This document shows, one piece after another, positions 23,477-35,062 of a stretch of 44,771 nucleotides of DNA. The DNA is taken from assembly GCF_000003605.2 (NCBI RefSeq), contig NW_003107092.1, positions 372,698 to 417,468 of the forward strand. The letters are read 5' to 3'. The notes under the pieces are model-generated. The model was not told the DNA's origin, made no database searches, and was given only the letters and a program-made list of their open reading frames with translations. This stretch comes from Saccoglossus kowalevskii (taxonomy: Eukaryota > Hemichordata > Enteropneusta > Harrimaniidae). How positions within the stretch are numbered: position 1 is the stretch's first letter; each line of letters opens with the position of its first letter. The position numbers and the translations under genes are program-made.

Positions 23477-26400
23477 ATAACGCCCTCTATGTCATCAGTG
23501 TCATATTGTGATAACAGCATGACTTTTAGTACATTTTAATGTTTAAAATGTGAGATATTAAAACTAGCAAACTTTTGCCCATATAACAGAATTCGGCGCA
23601 GCTCGCCAAAGCAGTTACAACAATTGTTTACTTTTGTGTTGTGACAGATTGTATTTATGGGGATAACACCCTTTATTATTCATACCGAATTACCAACAAA
23701 CTGACAGCATTGTGTATATATCGGATTAAACAATTTCACAGCATGCGCTGTCGTCTAAGCTGGGCAATTTATGAAACGACAGGCTTCGGGATACTTGATG
23801 AAAACGCTGTCTTTTTGTTCTCTGACTATGAAGTTCATATTAATATTTGTACTGTGATATGAGCAGCAAAATGCCGGAAACCAAACAAACACCACTGAGT
23901 TTTCATATTAAATCCCTATAATTTGAGATTTGAAATTATGTACAGCAAGAAAATTAAGAACCAAAATAAAGCATGTAGAAATAAAGCATGACTGTATCAT
24001 GTTACGTTTACCACCGGGTTTACCATCGTCTTGCCGTGCGTAAATTATATTGCTCTGTTACATGTATCCCAGGTAATCACAGTCTTCCGGTATCGTACCA
24101 CACCATAGAGTGAACTTCAATCTTTTGCTCACGACATATATACATACATATCGTAATATTACTTTTGTAGTGACGCCATGTTATTTGCCAAAGTTTAATC
24201 TTGATTTCGTCGACATTAAATGTAGATCCACGAATGAACGGTTAAATGAATTTATGTCTTTGTTTGAATAGCTGTCCCCATGTCATAATTCCTGTGTGTG
24301 GTCGAAGCACTCGTAGTTGCGTAATTTTGAATTTATTGAAGACAAGTATTGATTAAATCTTTTAACAACACAATGTACCAGGTTTTGATCACTATATCTC
24401 AAAATGATCAACTATGCGAGTAGCACAATTGTGCTAAGTTTTATGTTTCTATTCGAATATACATAATCAAATGTTTAATCGAAAAATGCGTAATAATTTT
24501 TAAATATGTATAGAATTATGTGTTGTATGCATATATTACATTTGCAGGTCGTTTTACGGATTATTTTCAAATATTTGATATAAAATATCGTATTTAAACT
24601 TTAATCTATGTCTTTAAATAAGAGATCCGCAGTAGGTACATCGCTTATTTAGATGAGAACTTCAAATTGTACATAACACTAAATTTCATGCTTTTATCAC
24701 AATTTTAACAGTACTTCAAATTATCCGCTGGACTAATATGTTGTTTTATAAAATACTTGGGGTGATAATGTAAAGGTAAGCTTTAGAAAATAAGCCACGT
24801 TACCCGGGGTAATAGAAAACAGGGTTGGAGAATATAATGATGGAGTATTTGTTATAATGTCTTGTAAAATAATGAGAATGTATCTGCAGGTAAATATCAA
24901 GTTACGAAGCATACCACGTTGATATTGGGTTGACTCTTGAACTGTAATTGAGTTGGATAGAGATGATTTTACATTTGCATTTACAGCTGTATTTTTCACT
25001 ACTTACAAAATATAGATATTCCATTATAATTAGCTTATTTGAGCTTTGACCTCACCAGTTGACAATCGCTGACACACATTTAAATTGTTTATAACTTACT
25101 TTGAATTTACGTGGCTTATTGAAGCAAATGATTGGGTTTTGCATGGTAAGAACATTCAATACATATATAGGTGCTAGAGTTAAAGACGTAGAGCAATGCA
25201 TACTTGTTTAATATGATAAGATAACATTACCTGGTGATGTATATGTCATTTACGCCATACAACAATATGCACTTAGTTACCAGTGACCATTATTCATATG
25301 TTTTAAAAACAATGTACCCGCGTGGAAATGAGAACAATTACTTCAAGTTGGAATAATATTATAATTTTTCGATTTATGAAAGCAAGCCTTTTACTGCTAC
25401 TCAACTCAGACTTGCTATTTGTCTGACAGCGGACAGCGAGGGGTGCAGCTTTGGAATGATCTGAGGCTAGAAACTAGGTTTCAAACCTTATTTATATTCG
25501 GTGTTATATTTAGTGGTTTATACGCTAGTTGAACGTCTTTCAAGATGATGTCAGTGACGTCAGATCAAGTTCATTTCTTGCATAATCTTTTATACTCACC
25601 ATGTACGAGCATGTACAATGTGTTGTGGCATCGAACTTGATTTGAACTATGCAATGGTGAGTCTAGTTGATGTCATGTCAAAATAGGATGTATAGCATAA
25701 TTAACTAATACTGTCCCACGTCTTTTTTTTATTATAAAACTCTTACTACCTTACCGACAGTTACGTCTGCTGTTTGTTCTTGATGCGTATGGTCGCCATC
25801 GCGTGTACGCAAACACACGTGCTTAACGACTGCAACTTTTGGGAAATTTTGCAATGCTTCAAATAAAAAAAGTAATTGCCATGCAGCGGTATGATAAAAT
25901 TTTTGTGAATACTGCGAACGAGGTTGTGATGATGTACTCGACAAAAATGACGTTATACTTACAAAAAAACTTGCTAGACAGTGAGCAGCATCCGTTGAAA
26001 CACTTTGGAATCACCTGAATTTAACATATTAGAATAAATACACGGGCTTCCTACTTTAAAGTATTAATTTTGTTTTTAGTAACTCTTAGCTGTTAATTGT
26101 TAATATATTTTGGTGTATTCTGTAAATGGGAAACATTATTGCAGCAACGGGCTGATGAGAAATAACAGCTAACCAAGGGCTAACCTGCCTATCATAAAAT
26201 GAATGACTAAACTGGTCCTCGTTATAACTTATATGCATCCTGTTCCGTCTGCTTATATGTTGCCAATCAGATACGGCAATGCCAACGATATCTTGATCAC
26301 TAATGATGTTATCCACATGGGAAAGCGATAAAGATCACCTAAGCGCATGCGCCATCATGCCTGTTGTAATTTGACATGATGTATCGGTCATAGAAATGTA

Positions 26401-26659
26401 ATGATAATCACAAAGATAAGGATACCCAAATTGTATTGTTATTTCTGGTATTGTTTTAATATAAACGACGTAATGTGATTCGATAACATGTGTAATGTCT
26501 CCATGCCATATACTCTTCATGTCTGGTCTATGTTCTCACGAGGAGCTATTGTTAATCCAAACTTTAGTTAGTAGTTTTGTTTTCATTGCAAAGACACCGA
26601 ATTACGTGATACATATTGATGCACACGCATGTATATATGTTATTCCTCCAGTTATACCG
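23477..26659. other. Gene-free stretch with a run of minus-strand open frames
   Basis: No gene is recognised. GCATGCGC occurs near 23742 and inside a perfect NRF1-like GCGCATGCGC near 26345; TGACGTCA at 25555-25562. On the minus strand, frames 26520-26335 and 26316-26086 are in the same frame and separated by a TGA and a few codons, and a third frame runs 25944-25732 and crosses a GTAAGG donor-like site. None matches a known family and ORFs of this size are expected by chance here. Confidence 0.35.
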
Positions 26660-26857
26660 ACCTTTCTCGTTATACCGACCTTTCTCGTTATACCGACCGT
26701 TCTCGTTATACCGACCGTTCTCGTTATACCGACCTTTCTCGTTATACCGACCTTTCTCGTTATACCGACCTTTCTCGTTATACCGACTTTTCTCGTTATA
26801 CTGACCGTTCTCGTTATACCGACCGTTCTCGTTATACCGATCTATATCTCTATACTG
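26660..26857. repeat. 18-bp minisatellite, 11 units
   Basis: Eleven 18-bp units of ACCTTTCTCGTTATACCG (type A) or ACCGTTCTCGTTATACCG (type B) in the order A A B B A A A A' B B C, the last strongly diverged. The pairing of types suggests amplification of blocks rather than single units. The + frame stays open through it and onward to 27024; it would read as a six-residue repeat (YTDLSR/YTDRSR). This frame has no convincing start. Confidence 0.9.
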
Positions 26858-27418
26858 ATATGCGTAATTTAGTTATAAATAATATGTGTTATTTCTATAC
26901 ATATATTTGTTTGCAGACGTTGCCTGGTTACATGACCATAGCTGACATAAACAACCTTAGATTTGAACCATTACTTAACAAATATAATACAACAAAAATA
27001 TCATTTACTGATAAAACAATTTAAATTCTAAACTTTTGTAAATATTTACGTTACATTGTCTCTCATAATTGACATTGTCTCATCTGTGTCTGAACTTTCA
27101 ACGTTGATTTTGAATTCATGCAGGGAGATGAATGGCTGTTATGGAAGGCCGATATGGAGGGATAAGATAGACGATATTTCAATTTATTTTCGATTTATTT
27201 TTTCGATTTATTTGCTTTGATCACTTAAAACTGTGTTTGAACAAATATACAATTTTATTTGTAAGACAATGAATTAGGTATTACTTGATTCTGTATATAT
27301 ACATCGCAGGATTATAACAAGTCTTATTTAGTATATAGCGACTCATACGTTGTATTGTGAATAGTCATCAACGACCGTGTACACGAACATATATGTACAT
27401 CTATTGTCTAATGACAAT
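26858..27418. other. Gene-free stretch with an acceptor-like site
   Basis: A good splice-acceptor-like sequence TATTTGTTTGCAG ends at 26916 and is followed by a + frame open for 35 codons to a stop at 27022-27024. Nothing in the translation is recognised and no AATAAA follows, so a terminal exon is only a possibility. The rest shows nothing. Confidence 0.3.
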
Positions 27419-27486
27419 GTCGTAAAAAGTTTATCAAATCTACTTTTTTACGGTCGTAAAAAGTTTATCAAATGCAGCTTTTACGA
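27419..27486. repeat. Tandem pair of 34-bp hairpin units
   Basis: A 21-base segment beginning GTCGTAAAAAGTTT is perfectly repeated at 27419 and 27453. In each copy CGTAAAAAG can pair with CTTTT(TT)ACG a little downstream, so the unit is a hairpin duplicated in tandem. Confidence 0.6.
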
Positions 27487-30400
27487 TCCCATTATTTCTT
27501 GTGTACTTATAAATAATTTCTCTCTTCTTGTTGCTAAGCAACAGTTCGTGTCATCCCTGATATCAATGTAAGTATGAAATTGTCCCACCCGCCCCAAATA
27601 ATAGTGATATAATATTAGACCATTTAAAGTTTCATTACTTTCACTAAAACCATTTGATACACCGTTACAAAAGCAAACAATGTTTTTCCTGTTGAACGGA
27701 AAATACAAATTGTAATACATTGGTCGTTCTACATCATAGGAATAAGTATTGACGTCATTAGTTCTAGTAAATATTCTGACCGGTATCCGGAATAAACAGA
27801 AACGATAGTGTTCCGTTAAATGTAACAACTAAAACCATAGAACACGAAAACATTTGCTTACAATACATTATATTATAAAACCTATACACACATATATTAC
27901 GCAAAATATTTGTGTAAAACTGAAAAAAAAATATTTTCAATGATATAAATACTATACGTACAAGCAAATTATTAGGTATATTAATCAAGCATTATTAGAT
28001 TATATTAATATTGATATTGATACTGAATATATATACTAATTAATGAACAGATTTGACATTCAAGACAATAATACAGTTATCAGAATTGTGAAAAAATGCC
28101 CCCCCCCCAAATCATCATTGTTTTAGTTTCTAGTATATCTGTATACTCTCACATTGATGGGCTTAAGCAAATACAGAAAAGATAATAGTAACATTTCGCC
28201 GGATGTGACGTCGTCGCCGGTCACATAATTGTATATTGCACCGTGTTGAAAGCTAGTGTAAACTCTATTATACCTGTCATTTTGTGTGTTTACTTAATGA
28301 GATTGTTGAATACACGACACGATATTTTATTGACATTTAGTATCTATATAAGCATGTACCAATTTGTTGAATTATATTATCGAAATGAACCACTTTGTCA
28401 TATAAATATAAATTTGATGTGACTGATCAAATTATATTATGTAAATTGGTGAAGTATCTGTGCAACCGAATCATTCAGGTGAAATGCATATCTGATCATT
28501 CCTTTCGAAATGAGATATATCGTCTTTTTCATGGACATCACAGTAACAACTGTTTACTGATTTAGTCCCATATCAGGCGGAACATATATATATATATATA
28601 TATATATGCACATTTTTAATATCATAAAGTTAAAAACAATTGTATGGCATTTGCAAAATGCAACTGTCTTACTATATTGAAGCCTGTGTCTCACTTATCA
28701 TGTACAAGTGTATATTAATCTCAATTAGGAAAACGTGTTGATGAGTTCATGGTTTGTTTTTAGAACGACTCAAAATTGAGTGTAATTTAATCTGTCATCT
28801 AGTGATAGAACAAACAACTGTAATAAGTGTGTATTTCCCAATAGAGCGGACATCCTTGAGTTGCTACCCAGAGTGAATATTTGTATTTAACGTACGTGCT
28901 GTTGTGAACCCTACGTGTTTCTCTTGTTTAAACAGCAGTAATATTTTGTGGTATTCGATTGACGCCGCCAGTACTGTCTGAGCTAGAACAAGCTGTTGAA
29001 ATATAGCGTGATTAGATCATTAAATACCAACATGGAATCATGGATCCAATGTCAACTGTCTGTCAGTGTGTTTTTTGCCTAAATGTCAATTGTTAAGCAA
29101 ATACAGATTTACATTTGATAAAAAAATACGAAAGCCGGTATAATGCCAGACGTGATCTAGTCAACTAACCCCCACTTCCCATGCTTCCAGAGGCATGTTA
29201 TTCAATGCTTGTATACATGCATAGAGATATTCGTGACAGGGACATAGATAATACGCGATGTTGCTGGTAGTACACGGTGGCTTTGTGCCTGTAATATGAT
29301 ATTACCACATAATAGAAATATTGCCCTGTAATACTATGCGCTATCTCCGCTTCGCCGACATATCCCCTGAGTACAAATGACAAGTCTAACATGAGTTGAC
29401 CCTCCCGTAGAGTCGCGTGTTGAAGACACATTTAGAAAGACGTGATATTATCAAACGCGATATTATCAAACGTTTAGTATATCGCATATAACATACAACA
29501 ACCTGCGTTCAATTTTAGAATCATGTGGTATTCCCAGGGCTGCCATACATTCTCACTATCTGACTGAATTATATTAACGTGTACTGTAATGAATAGTTAA
29601 TTAGCAATCCCATCACATACGTTTCTAGAATATGGCAGTGCCTTTTTTTTATATAGATTCAATTAAGTATTCAAAATACTTTAATGTACCACGGTTCCAT
29701 GAATTATTGCTAACTGGTGTGGAAATTGTTTCTTCATGTAAAATCAATTTAGAGGTCGATAAACTCTGGTTAAAGAATTAAAAATAATATTTAGTGTAAA
29801 CAGTTATCTTTATGATTTAACTGTAATTGGTGTTCGTAATTTGTTTGTATAAATCAGAAATGATATGAAGGCACACTACATAAGACAGCAGTGTATTTGG
29901 TTGAATGGAACTAAATGCTTATCACATACACGTGAAACTATCTAGTTTCCGACACGTACAAAATCTGAAGTTGTGGCGTATGATGTCTAAAGTTGAACTT
30001 GGCAGTGTCATGATGATGTAAAGCAATTAAAACAGAAAATGGAGATATTGACAATGATGATAGGTAATTGATATAGCCACTGATATATAGGTACATATAT
30101 GTTCAATATATTTCCGTGCAAGTCCACGTCAATATAACATACACTGTGTTATCAGTTTCATGTTGATGTGGCGATTTTATTAGCGATATAGGATTTAATC
30201 GATTCACATGAGACGAGTTACGTGCCACGACATTATGACAATAATGTTCGTTTCAACGGCATTTTACAAAACACTTTATCGTGCGTACAGTCTACCGGCT
30301 CATCTGTACTGATAACGTCTGAATGCTGAAAAGATGTTTTACTATTTTATACTGTCAAATATATTCAATGAATAACCACTTTGAAATGAGTAGATATTTA

Positions 30401-31999
30401 CAAAACAAAGATGTTCGTACCTAACCATCCATCCTTTTCGTTACTGTGATGCGAGTACTGTACATGGCCGGTTGATATACGGTAACGGAGGTCAAAATTC
30501 AATATTGCCGTTGAAATAAAAACATTAATTTACTAAATCGTTAGATACCATTACGCGTCTATGCCACTTCAGCTATTAGAGTGAACATGACCTTGATTGA
30601 CCTTTAACCCTACATGTCACCCAATGTGCTTTATGAGTTTGACCTACTAGTATACTGTTTACATGGATCACGTGATTATTGGTGTTAACACAAGTACTCA
30701 ATTTCCAATAACGTTTTAAAAAATCCTTTACGTACTGCTAGAAATAAATAAAACGGGACTTGACACAGAATATGCTTGCCAGCAACAGATGTTTAGGACA
30801 CTGTTTGTTAAATTACAAAGATGCATACCGTATTAGGAGCATGAGTACTGTATTGTATGGGTAATCTACGCATACTTCAATTCCAGCGATTAGAAGAGAT
30901 TGGATTTTTTTTCTGCTTTACTCACAAACACAGATTATATCCTATACAAACGCGTGACTGTTTTACAAGGCTGTTCTAACGCATGTATGGTGATGCATTG
31001 AATATATGAGGGATTTCATAGAAAAATACAGCGGCGCTTTTTAAAAACACGAAATGAGCATAACACAGACAAAATGGTATTGAAATATTACGGTATATAC
31101 CCAAATCAGAGATATGATATAGAAGAATAGTTGAATAAAGTTTAACATTTTGAAAGTAAATATATGCATAGTACACTACTGTTACAGTTTTATATTTTGA
31201 TCATATTCACTTGGTTTCGAATTCGTGAATTTTTAGAAGAAACAGTTAGATCTATTGCTATTTTGCATGTTCACTTGGATTCAATTTAGCGATTTTTTTC
31301 TTTCCAGCGAAAATAGCTGTAGTACGTCTATCTGATCAATTTTACAGTATAGAATGACCTTTCACCACAGAGTTGTATTAAACATGTTTATCATACGACT
31401 GTATAGTTGAATTATTTTATCGCTGTTTCCAGTTGAGATATAAATGTAATGTAGGCCTTAATAGGTGCGCGGCTATTACACCATTGGTGACTTCAATGCA
31501 AGTATGATCTTCCAATTCTACTTTAGGTTTAATGTTTTGCGTAGTCTAAGGATGCTGCTGCCAATATTGATCACAATCTAGCCGTGATTAGCTCTTGCGC
31601 ACACCTGCCACTTTGTGTTGGCGAGCAACACACGTCGTTTTCCTCGCTGGTATTTTATTAGATTCTTCTCATTATTTTTGTTCGGGAGGGGGCGTGAAGT
31701 ATTATAAATGGTGGCGCCTTGATATGGGCGTACATTCTTGATTAAAAATATATTTCAATAGTAAATGGCGTTGAGTTGACGTGATTAATTTTTATGGTAA
31801 TACCCGTCTGTGAAGGTTTAATAATTCTCACGCTATACAAATTACAGTTATACACGGGGTATTTTCTTTTGCATTTTGCCACGGAAACCGTATTACATGT
31901 TTAGGACTACGTACGTGACAGGGTTGTGTGAGTAGCTTCCTATCCCAATAATACTGCGACAATTTAACGGGATATCTCGGTGTTAACATGGGTTAAGCA
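27487..31999. other. Gene-free stretch with small repeats and binding-site-like motifs
   Basis: No gene is recognised. It holds a palindromic RFX-like GTTGCTAAGCAAC (27530-27542), TGACGTCA (27750-27757), a C10 run (28099-28108), a 24-nt TA run (28584-28607), a 15-bp tandem pair CGYGATATTATCAAA (29441-29470), a DR4 (30588-30603) and TCACGTGA (30668-30675). A 115-codon minus frame at 27828-27481 starts at TTG and is of chance length. Confidence 0.5.
30588..30603 (-). promoter_or_regulatory. DR4 nuclear receptor element
   Basis: Two perfect half-sites TGACCT (30588-30593, 30598-30603) are separated by four bases; on the minus strand this is AGGTCA-n4-AGGTCA, the direct repeat class bound by TR, LXR-type and some other RXR heterodimers. 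A further half-site TGACCT lies about 40 bases right. Function inferred from motif only. Confidence 0.35.
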
Positions 32000-32148
32000 C
32001 GGGTAGACAGCAGGGGAGTCATCACACGCGCACGCAGCAGACGGCCGTAGAGTGTAGCTGTTTACAAACAAGCGCCTACGGTCTTTGCGTTTTAGTGTTA
32101 GTTGTTATTGTCGCTTGCGACCCAATTTCCGCGCGTGCGCAGGTGACG
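32000..32148. promoter_or_regulatory. CpG-rich patch with CCAAT, E2F and NRF1-like motifs
   Basis: Sixteen CpG dinucleotides fall in 149 bases that are about half G+C, in a window that is otherwise A+T-rich. CCAAT (32122-32126), TTTCCGCGC (E2F-like, from 32126) and GCGTGCGCAGG (NRF1-like, 32133-32142) lie end to end. This combination is typical of TATA-less promoters of broadly expressed genes. No start exon was identified on either strand, so it may be an isolated CpG-rich regulatory element. An 83-nt fold begins 40 bases downstream. Confidence 0.4.
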
Positions 32149-32189
32149 ACCCATCCACTTTAACCAAAGTACCCCGATGACATATTTGT

Positions 32190-32272
32190 TAGTGAATGGC
32201 CTAGTGGTTTTAGCCTGATCATTTAGTCAGCGGTATACCCAGTAGCAGGAGCTACTACGTTACCATTCACTA
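32190..32272 (+). other. tRNA-sized three-stem fold with an A-box-like sequence
   Basis: TAGTGAATGG (32190-32199) pairs perfectly with CCATTCACTA (32263-32272), closing an 83-base domain. Inside are CTGA/TCAG (32215-32218 with 32227-32230, 8-base loop) and AGTAGC/GCTACT (32241-32246 with 32251-32256, loop AGGA). TGGCCTAGTGG at 32197-32207 is a perfect match to the tRNA A box TRGCNNAGTGG. Against a working tRNA: no GGTTCGA B box, an internal TTTT (32208-32211 region) that would stop Pol III, and a 10-bp rather than 7-bp end stem. It could be a decayed tRNA-derived element or a separate structured RNA. Confidence 0.35.
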
Positions 32273-32925
32273 CACGCTGTGGATGTGCCGACAGATGAAG
32301 GGCCTAATAATGAATTCATTCAAGTGGACTGTATTGTGTAATATTCATGAACAATGTTTAACACATTCTTGTATATGTGAGACGTTTTTCTGATGAACAA
32401 TTTTAGTTATTCATTCTCTCTATATGCGTTACCATGGTGAATTGGCACAATGGCTACCCTCAATCACTGTCAACATGAATTCAGTTTAGAAGTTAATAAC
32501 CGAGTTATATTTAATTTATATTACATTTGTTATTTAGAGTACACCATACCACCAGAATTATTGAATAAGAGCATTGCTCCGAGCTGTTGGTCTGTAATAC
32601 AATCAAAGCTGCGCGATAGATTAATCAATTTGTGAAAACAAAGCCAGAGATTCGAGGCCAACTTTGTCTCGTATATTCACGCTTTAGCATTATCAAACCT
32701 AATGTAATCTCAAAGTAGATTTCCGTCAATTTGGCATACTGTATATCCCCTTGGTTATTGTGTAGTTGGCTGCGCATAGTGTGTCTAGATTGTGTGATGT
32801 GTTTCCTGGCGGGTTTATTTTTGTTGCTACTTCTTATGTAATGTACATGTTATTGATGCGCTGTCCAAACTGGCACAGTGACTGTAGAACACAGTTATAG
32901 TGTTATGAAAGAGAAATCTTCTTTT
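32273..32925. other. Gene-free stretch
   Basis: Nothing recognised. A short open frame at 32450-32635 is of chance length. Confidence 0.5.
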
Positions 32926-32988
32926 ATTACGCTACCGCACACTACATTATATTACACTATGTTACGCTGCACTAAACTACACTCACTA
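32926..32988. repeat. Degenerate CACTA-type repeat at a gap edge
   Basis: Imperfect ACACT/TTACA pentamers run up to the gap. They resemble the clean array at 33607-33906 and are probably an older copy of the same microsatellite. Confidence 0.5.
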
Positions 32989-33113
32989 NNNNNNNNNNNN
33001 NNNNNNNNNNNNNNNNNNNNNNNNNNNNNNNNNNNNNNNNNNNNNNNNNNNNNNNNNNNNNNNNNNNNNNNNNNNNNNNNNNNNNNNNNNNNNNNNNNNN
33101 NNNNNNNNNNNNN
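32989..33113. other. Assembly gap, 125 N
   Basis: Unknown bases. The left edge is repeat sequence, so the gap probably arose from the pentanucleotide repeat. Confidence 0.95.
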
Positions 33114-33134
33114 TAGTGCGACAAACGTTGAACA

Positions 33135-33219
33135 TTTCTGTTCTGCAGTGGCGGCGACACCGTGGGCAGAGGGGTCGCTCCCTCGAAAAAATCAAGCTGA
33201 ACCCTTTGTTTCTGTTCTG
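33135..33219. mobile_element. Short hAT-like insertion with direct repeats
   Basis: A 63-base G+C-rich segment (33146-33208) begins CAGTGGCGG, a common hAT terminus, and has the G-rich then TCGCTCCCTCGAAAAA subterminal pattern seen in such elements. It is flanked by an exact 11-bp direct repeat TTTCTGTTCTG (33135-33145 and 33209-33219), which contains an 8-bp duplication of the hAT type. The right end, CTTTG, is a poor match to the expected CACTG, so the element is internally deleted or decayed. Confidence 0.4.
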
Positions 33220-33254
33220 TTACTGACCATGTCCCGAATCTGAAATCTGTTCCA

Positions 33255-33268
33255 GTTTCCATAGCAAC
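33255..33268. promoter_or_regulatory. RFX X-box-like site
   Basis: GTTTCCATAGCAAC is a near-palindromic match to the RFX X-box. Others in the window: 8387-8400, 20472-20485, 27530-27542. Confidence 0.25.
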
Positions 33269-33606
33269 AGCAAATCATTATGATGCACACGCCACTTGTA
33301 CATTGAAAATTACATGCAAGAAAAAATACAAATTATACAATACATTCATGTATACACTCAAATATAATATGCTTATAATGCAATGACTTTACGTGTATGC
33401 ACGGTTTATTATATATGTGGGGTCGTATATTTATTTAGATAACCATAATACAATCTCCCATCAATGTGACAGAAGTATCTTGTTCTATTACTATATGACT
33501 CATTATTAATTAGGTGTGTGGTCCTTTTAACTGTCTTGTCTATGGGGGTTATAACATTTTTCTAATCTATTATTGTTTTGTAATTTACCAATGAACAAAA
33601 AATTAC

Positions 33607-33906
33607 ATACACTACACTACACTACACTACACTACACTACACGCACTACACTACACTACACTACACTACACTACACTACACTACATGACACAACACTACA
33701 CTACACTACATGGCATTACACTACACTACATGACACTACATACACTACATGACACTACACTACACTACACTGCATGACACTACACTACACTACACTACAT
33801 GACACTACACTACACTACACTACACTACACTACACTACACTACACTACACTACACTACACTACACTACACTACACTACACTACACTACACTACACTACAT
33901 GACACT
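33607..33906. repeat. CACTA pentanucleotide microsatellite, 300 bp
   Basis: About 55-60 copies of CACTA. The right part (about 33803-33899) is uninterrupted, about 19 copies. The left part is broken every few units by the same variant CATGACACTA, showing that interrupted blocks were themselves duplicated. Confidence 0.95.
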
Positions 33907-33907
33907 G

Positions 33908-33967
33908 CATTTAGATGTGGATTATCAAGTGAATGGCCATTTAGATAGAGGTTATCAGGTGAATTAA
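33908..33967. repeat. 30-bp tandem pair
   Basis: Two 30-bp units, each starting CATTTAGAT and containing TTATCARGTGAATT/G, match at 22 of 30 positions. They adjoin the CACTA array and are an old duplication. Confidence 0.6.
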
Positions 33968-35062
33968 ACGTCTGTATTATTTCAAAACACTTTATTCATT
34001 TCTTGGTTTTATGCTTTTGAAGTCCGTATGTATTTGTCTACTGATTTGAACAAGTATTGTGATCTGTATGTTAGCCAAGTGCATGGTTTCACATCTCAGA
34101 CTGAATGTATCAATTTTATTTTTATGTTATGTTTACTTTTTTCAAAACACCCCATACAATTACAAGATGTAGTGCTTTTATACATAGACGTTAGCACACC
34201 TGAGTATATTTGGTCACGTGATCATAATACAGTATTAAAACATCATGGCCACTCAGATTATATTTAGTGCGGTGGTATAGGGGTTCATATGGGGTGTCTA
34301 TGAATAATGTGGTGTGGTGCTCTCGGTGATCCTAAAAACAAAATATTGAACATAACACAGAAAGGATTAATAAGGTATGTGTTTAATGTATTTTAGATTT
34401 ATAATTGCATATTGTTGCTTATTTCATTATACCTGGATGTTTAAATTAACATATTATCTGGCGTCATCGTTACTGCTGAGTGAATTATGTAACTATTTTC
34501 ACATGGATGAACAATTAAGTGATAAGAAAAAAAAACAAGACTCTTGAAATCGAGAAAGCAGGTTTTGATTGTCTGTAAGAGTGTGGCCAGGACATTGTTT
34601 GCGGTGTCTTTTACATTTTTATTTGTTTAATGTGTTAACAAATTTTTCCTGCAACACTTTTTTTCTCTCCGTGTCTTGAGAACTAATTCACTAGCCACCT
34701 CCTGATCTCAATCGGTCCATCCCTTATATAGACAGTAAAATATCAGGGGAAGTCATGCTTTGTGTGAAAAAAATAAACATATGGAAGACATCCCTTAAAT
34801 TGGACGTTTCTTCAATGGCAAAACGCTCAATTATCATGGGTACTACTCTCATTTGAGTCACACATTGATGACATATGCTTTAGGTAATTCAATCGCCAGA
34901 AGCCTTCGCGTACAACAACAAAGTGCCGATTGTTAGTCGATTTAAATTGGGCTTGCGAAAAGAGATTCGCTCATGCGCATTGTGTATATTTAAGAGAGAT
35001 TGGTCACGTTGTGATAGAAAATATAATATCAGGCACACAGTTTCGTAAATATGTACAATTTT
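33968..35062. other. Gene-free stretch
   Basis: No gene recognised. TCACGTGA at 34214-34221 is flanked by GG and TCA. CATGCGCATTG near 34972 is NRF1-like. Confidence 0.5.

Noticed and set aside
24421-24436. 16-bp perfect palindrome TAGCACAATTGTGCTA
   Set aside because: About one such palindrome is expected by chance in a window of this size and composition.
27481-27828. 115-codon minus frame
   Set aside because: Starts at TTG, no known domain, and a few frames this long are expected by chance in the window.
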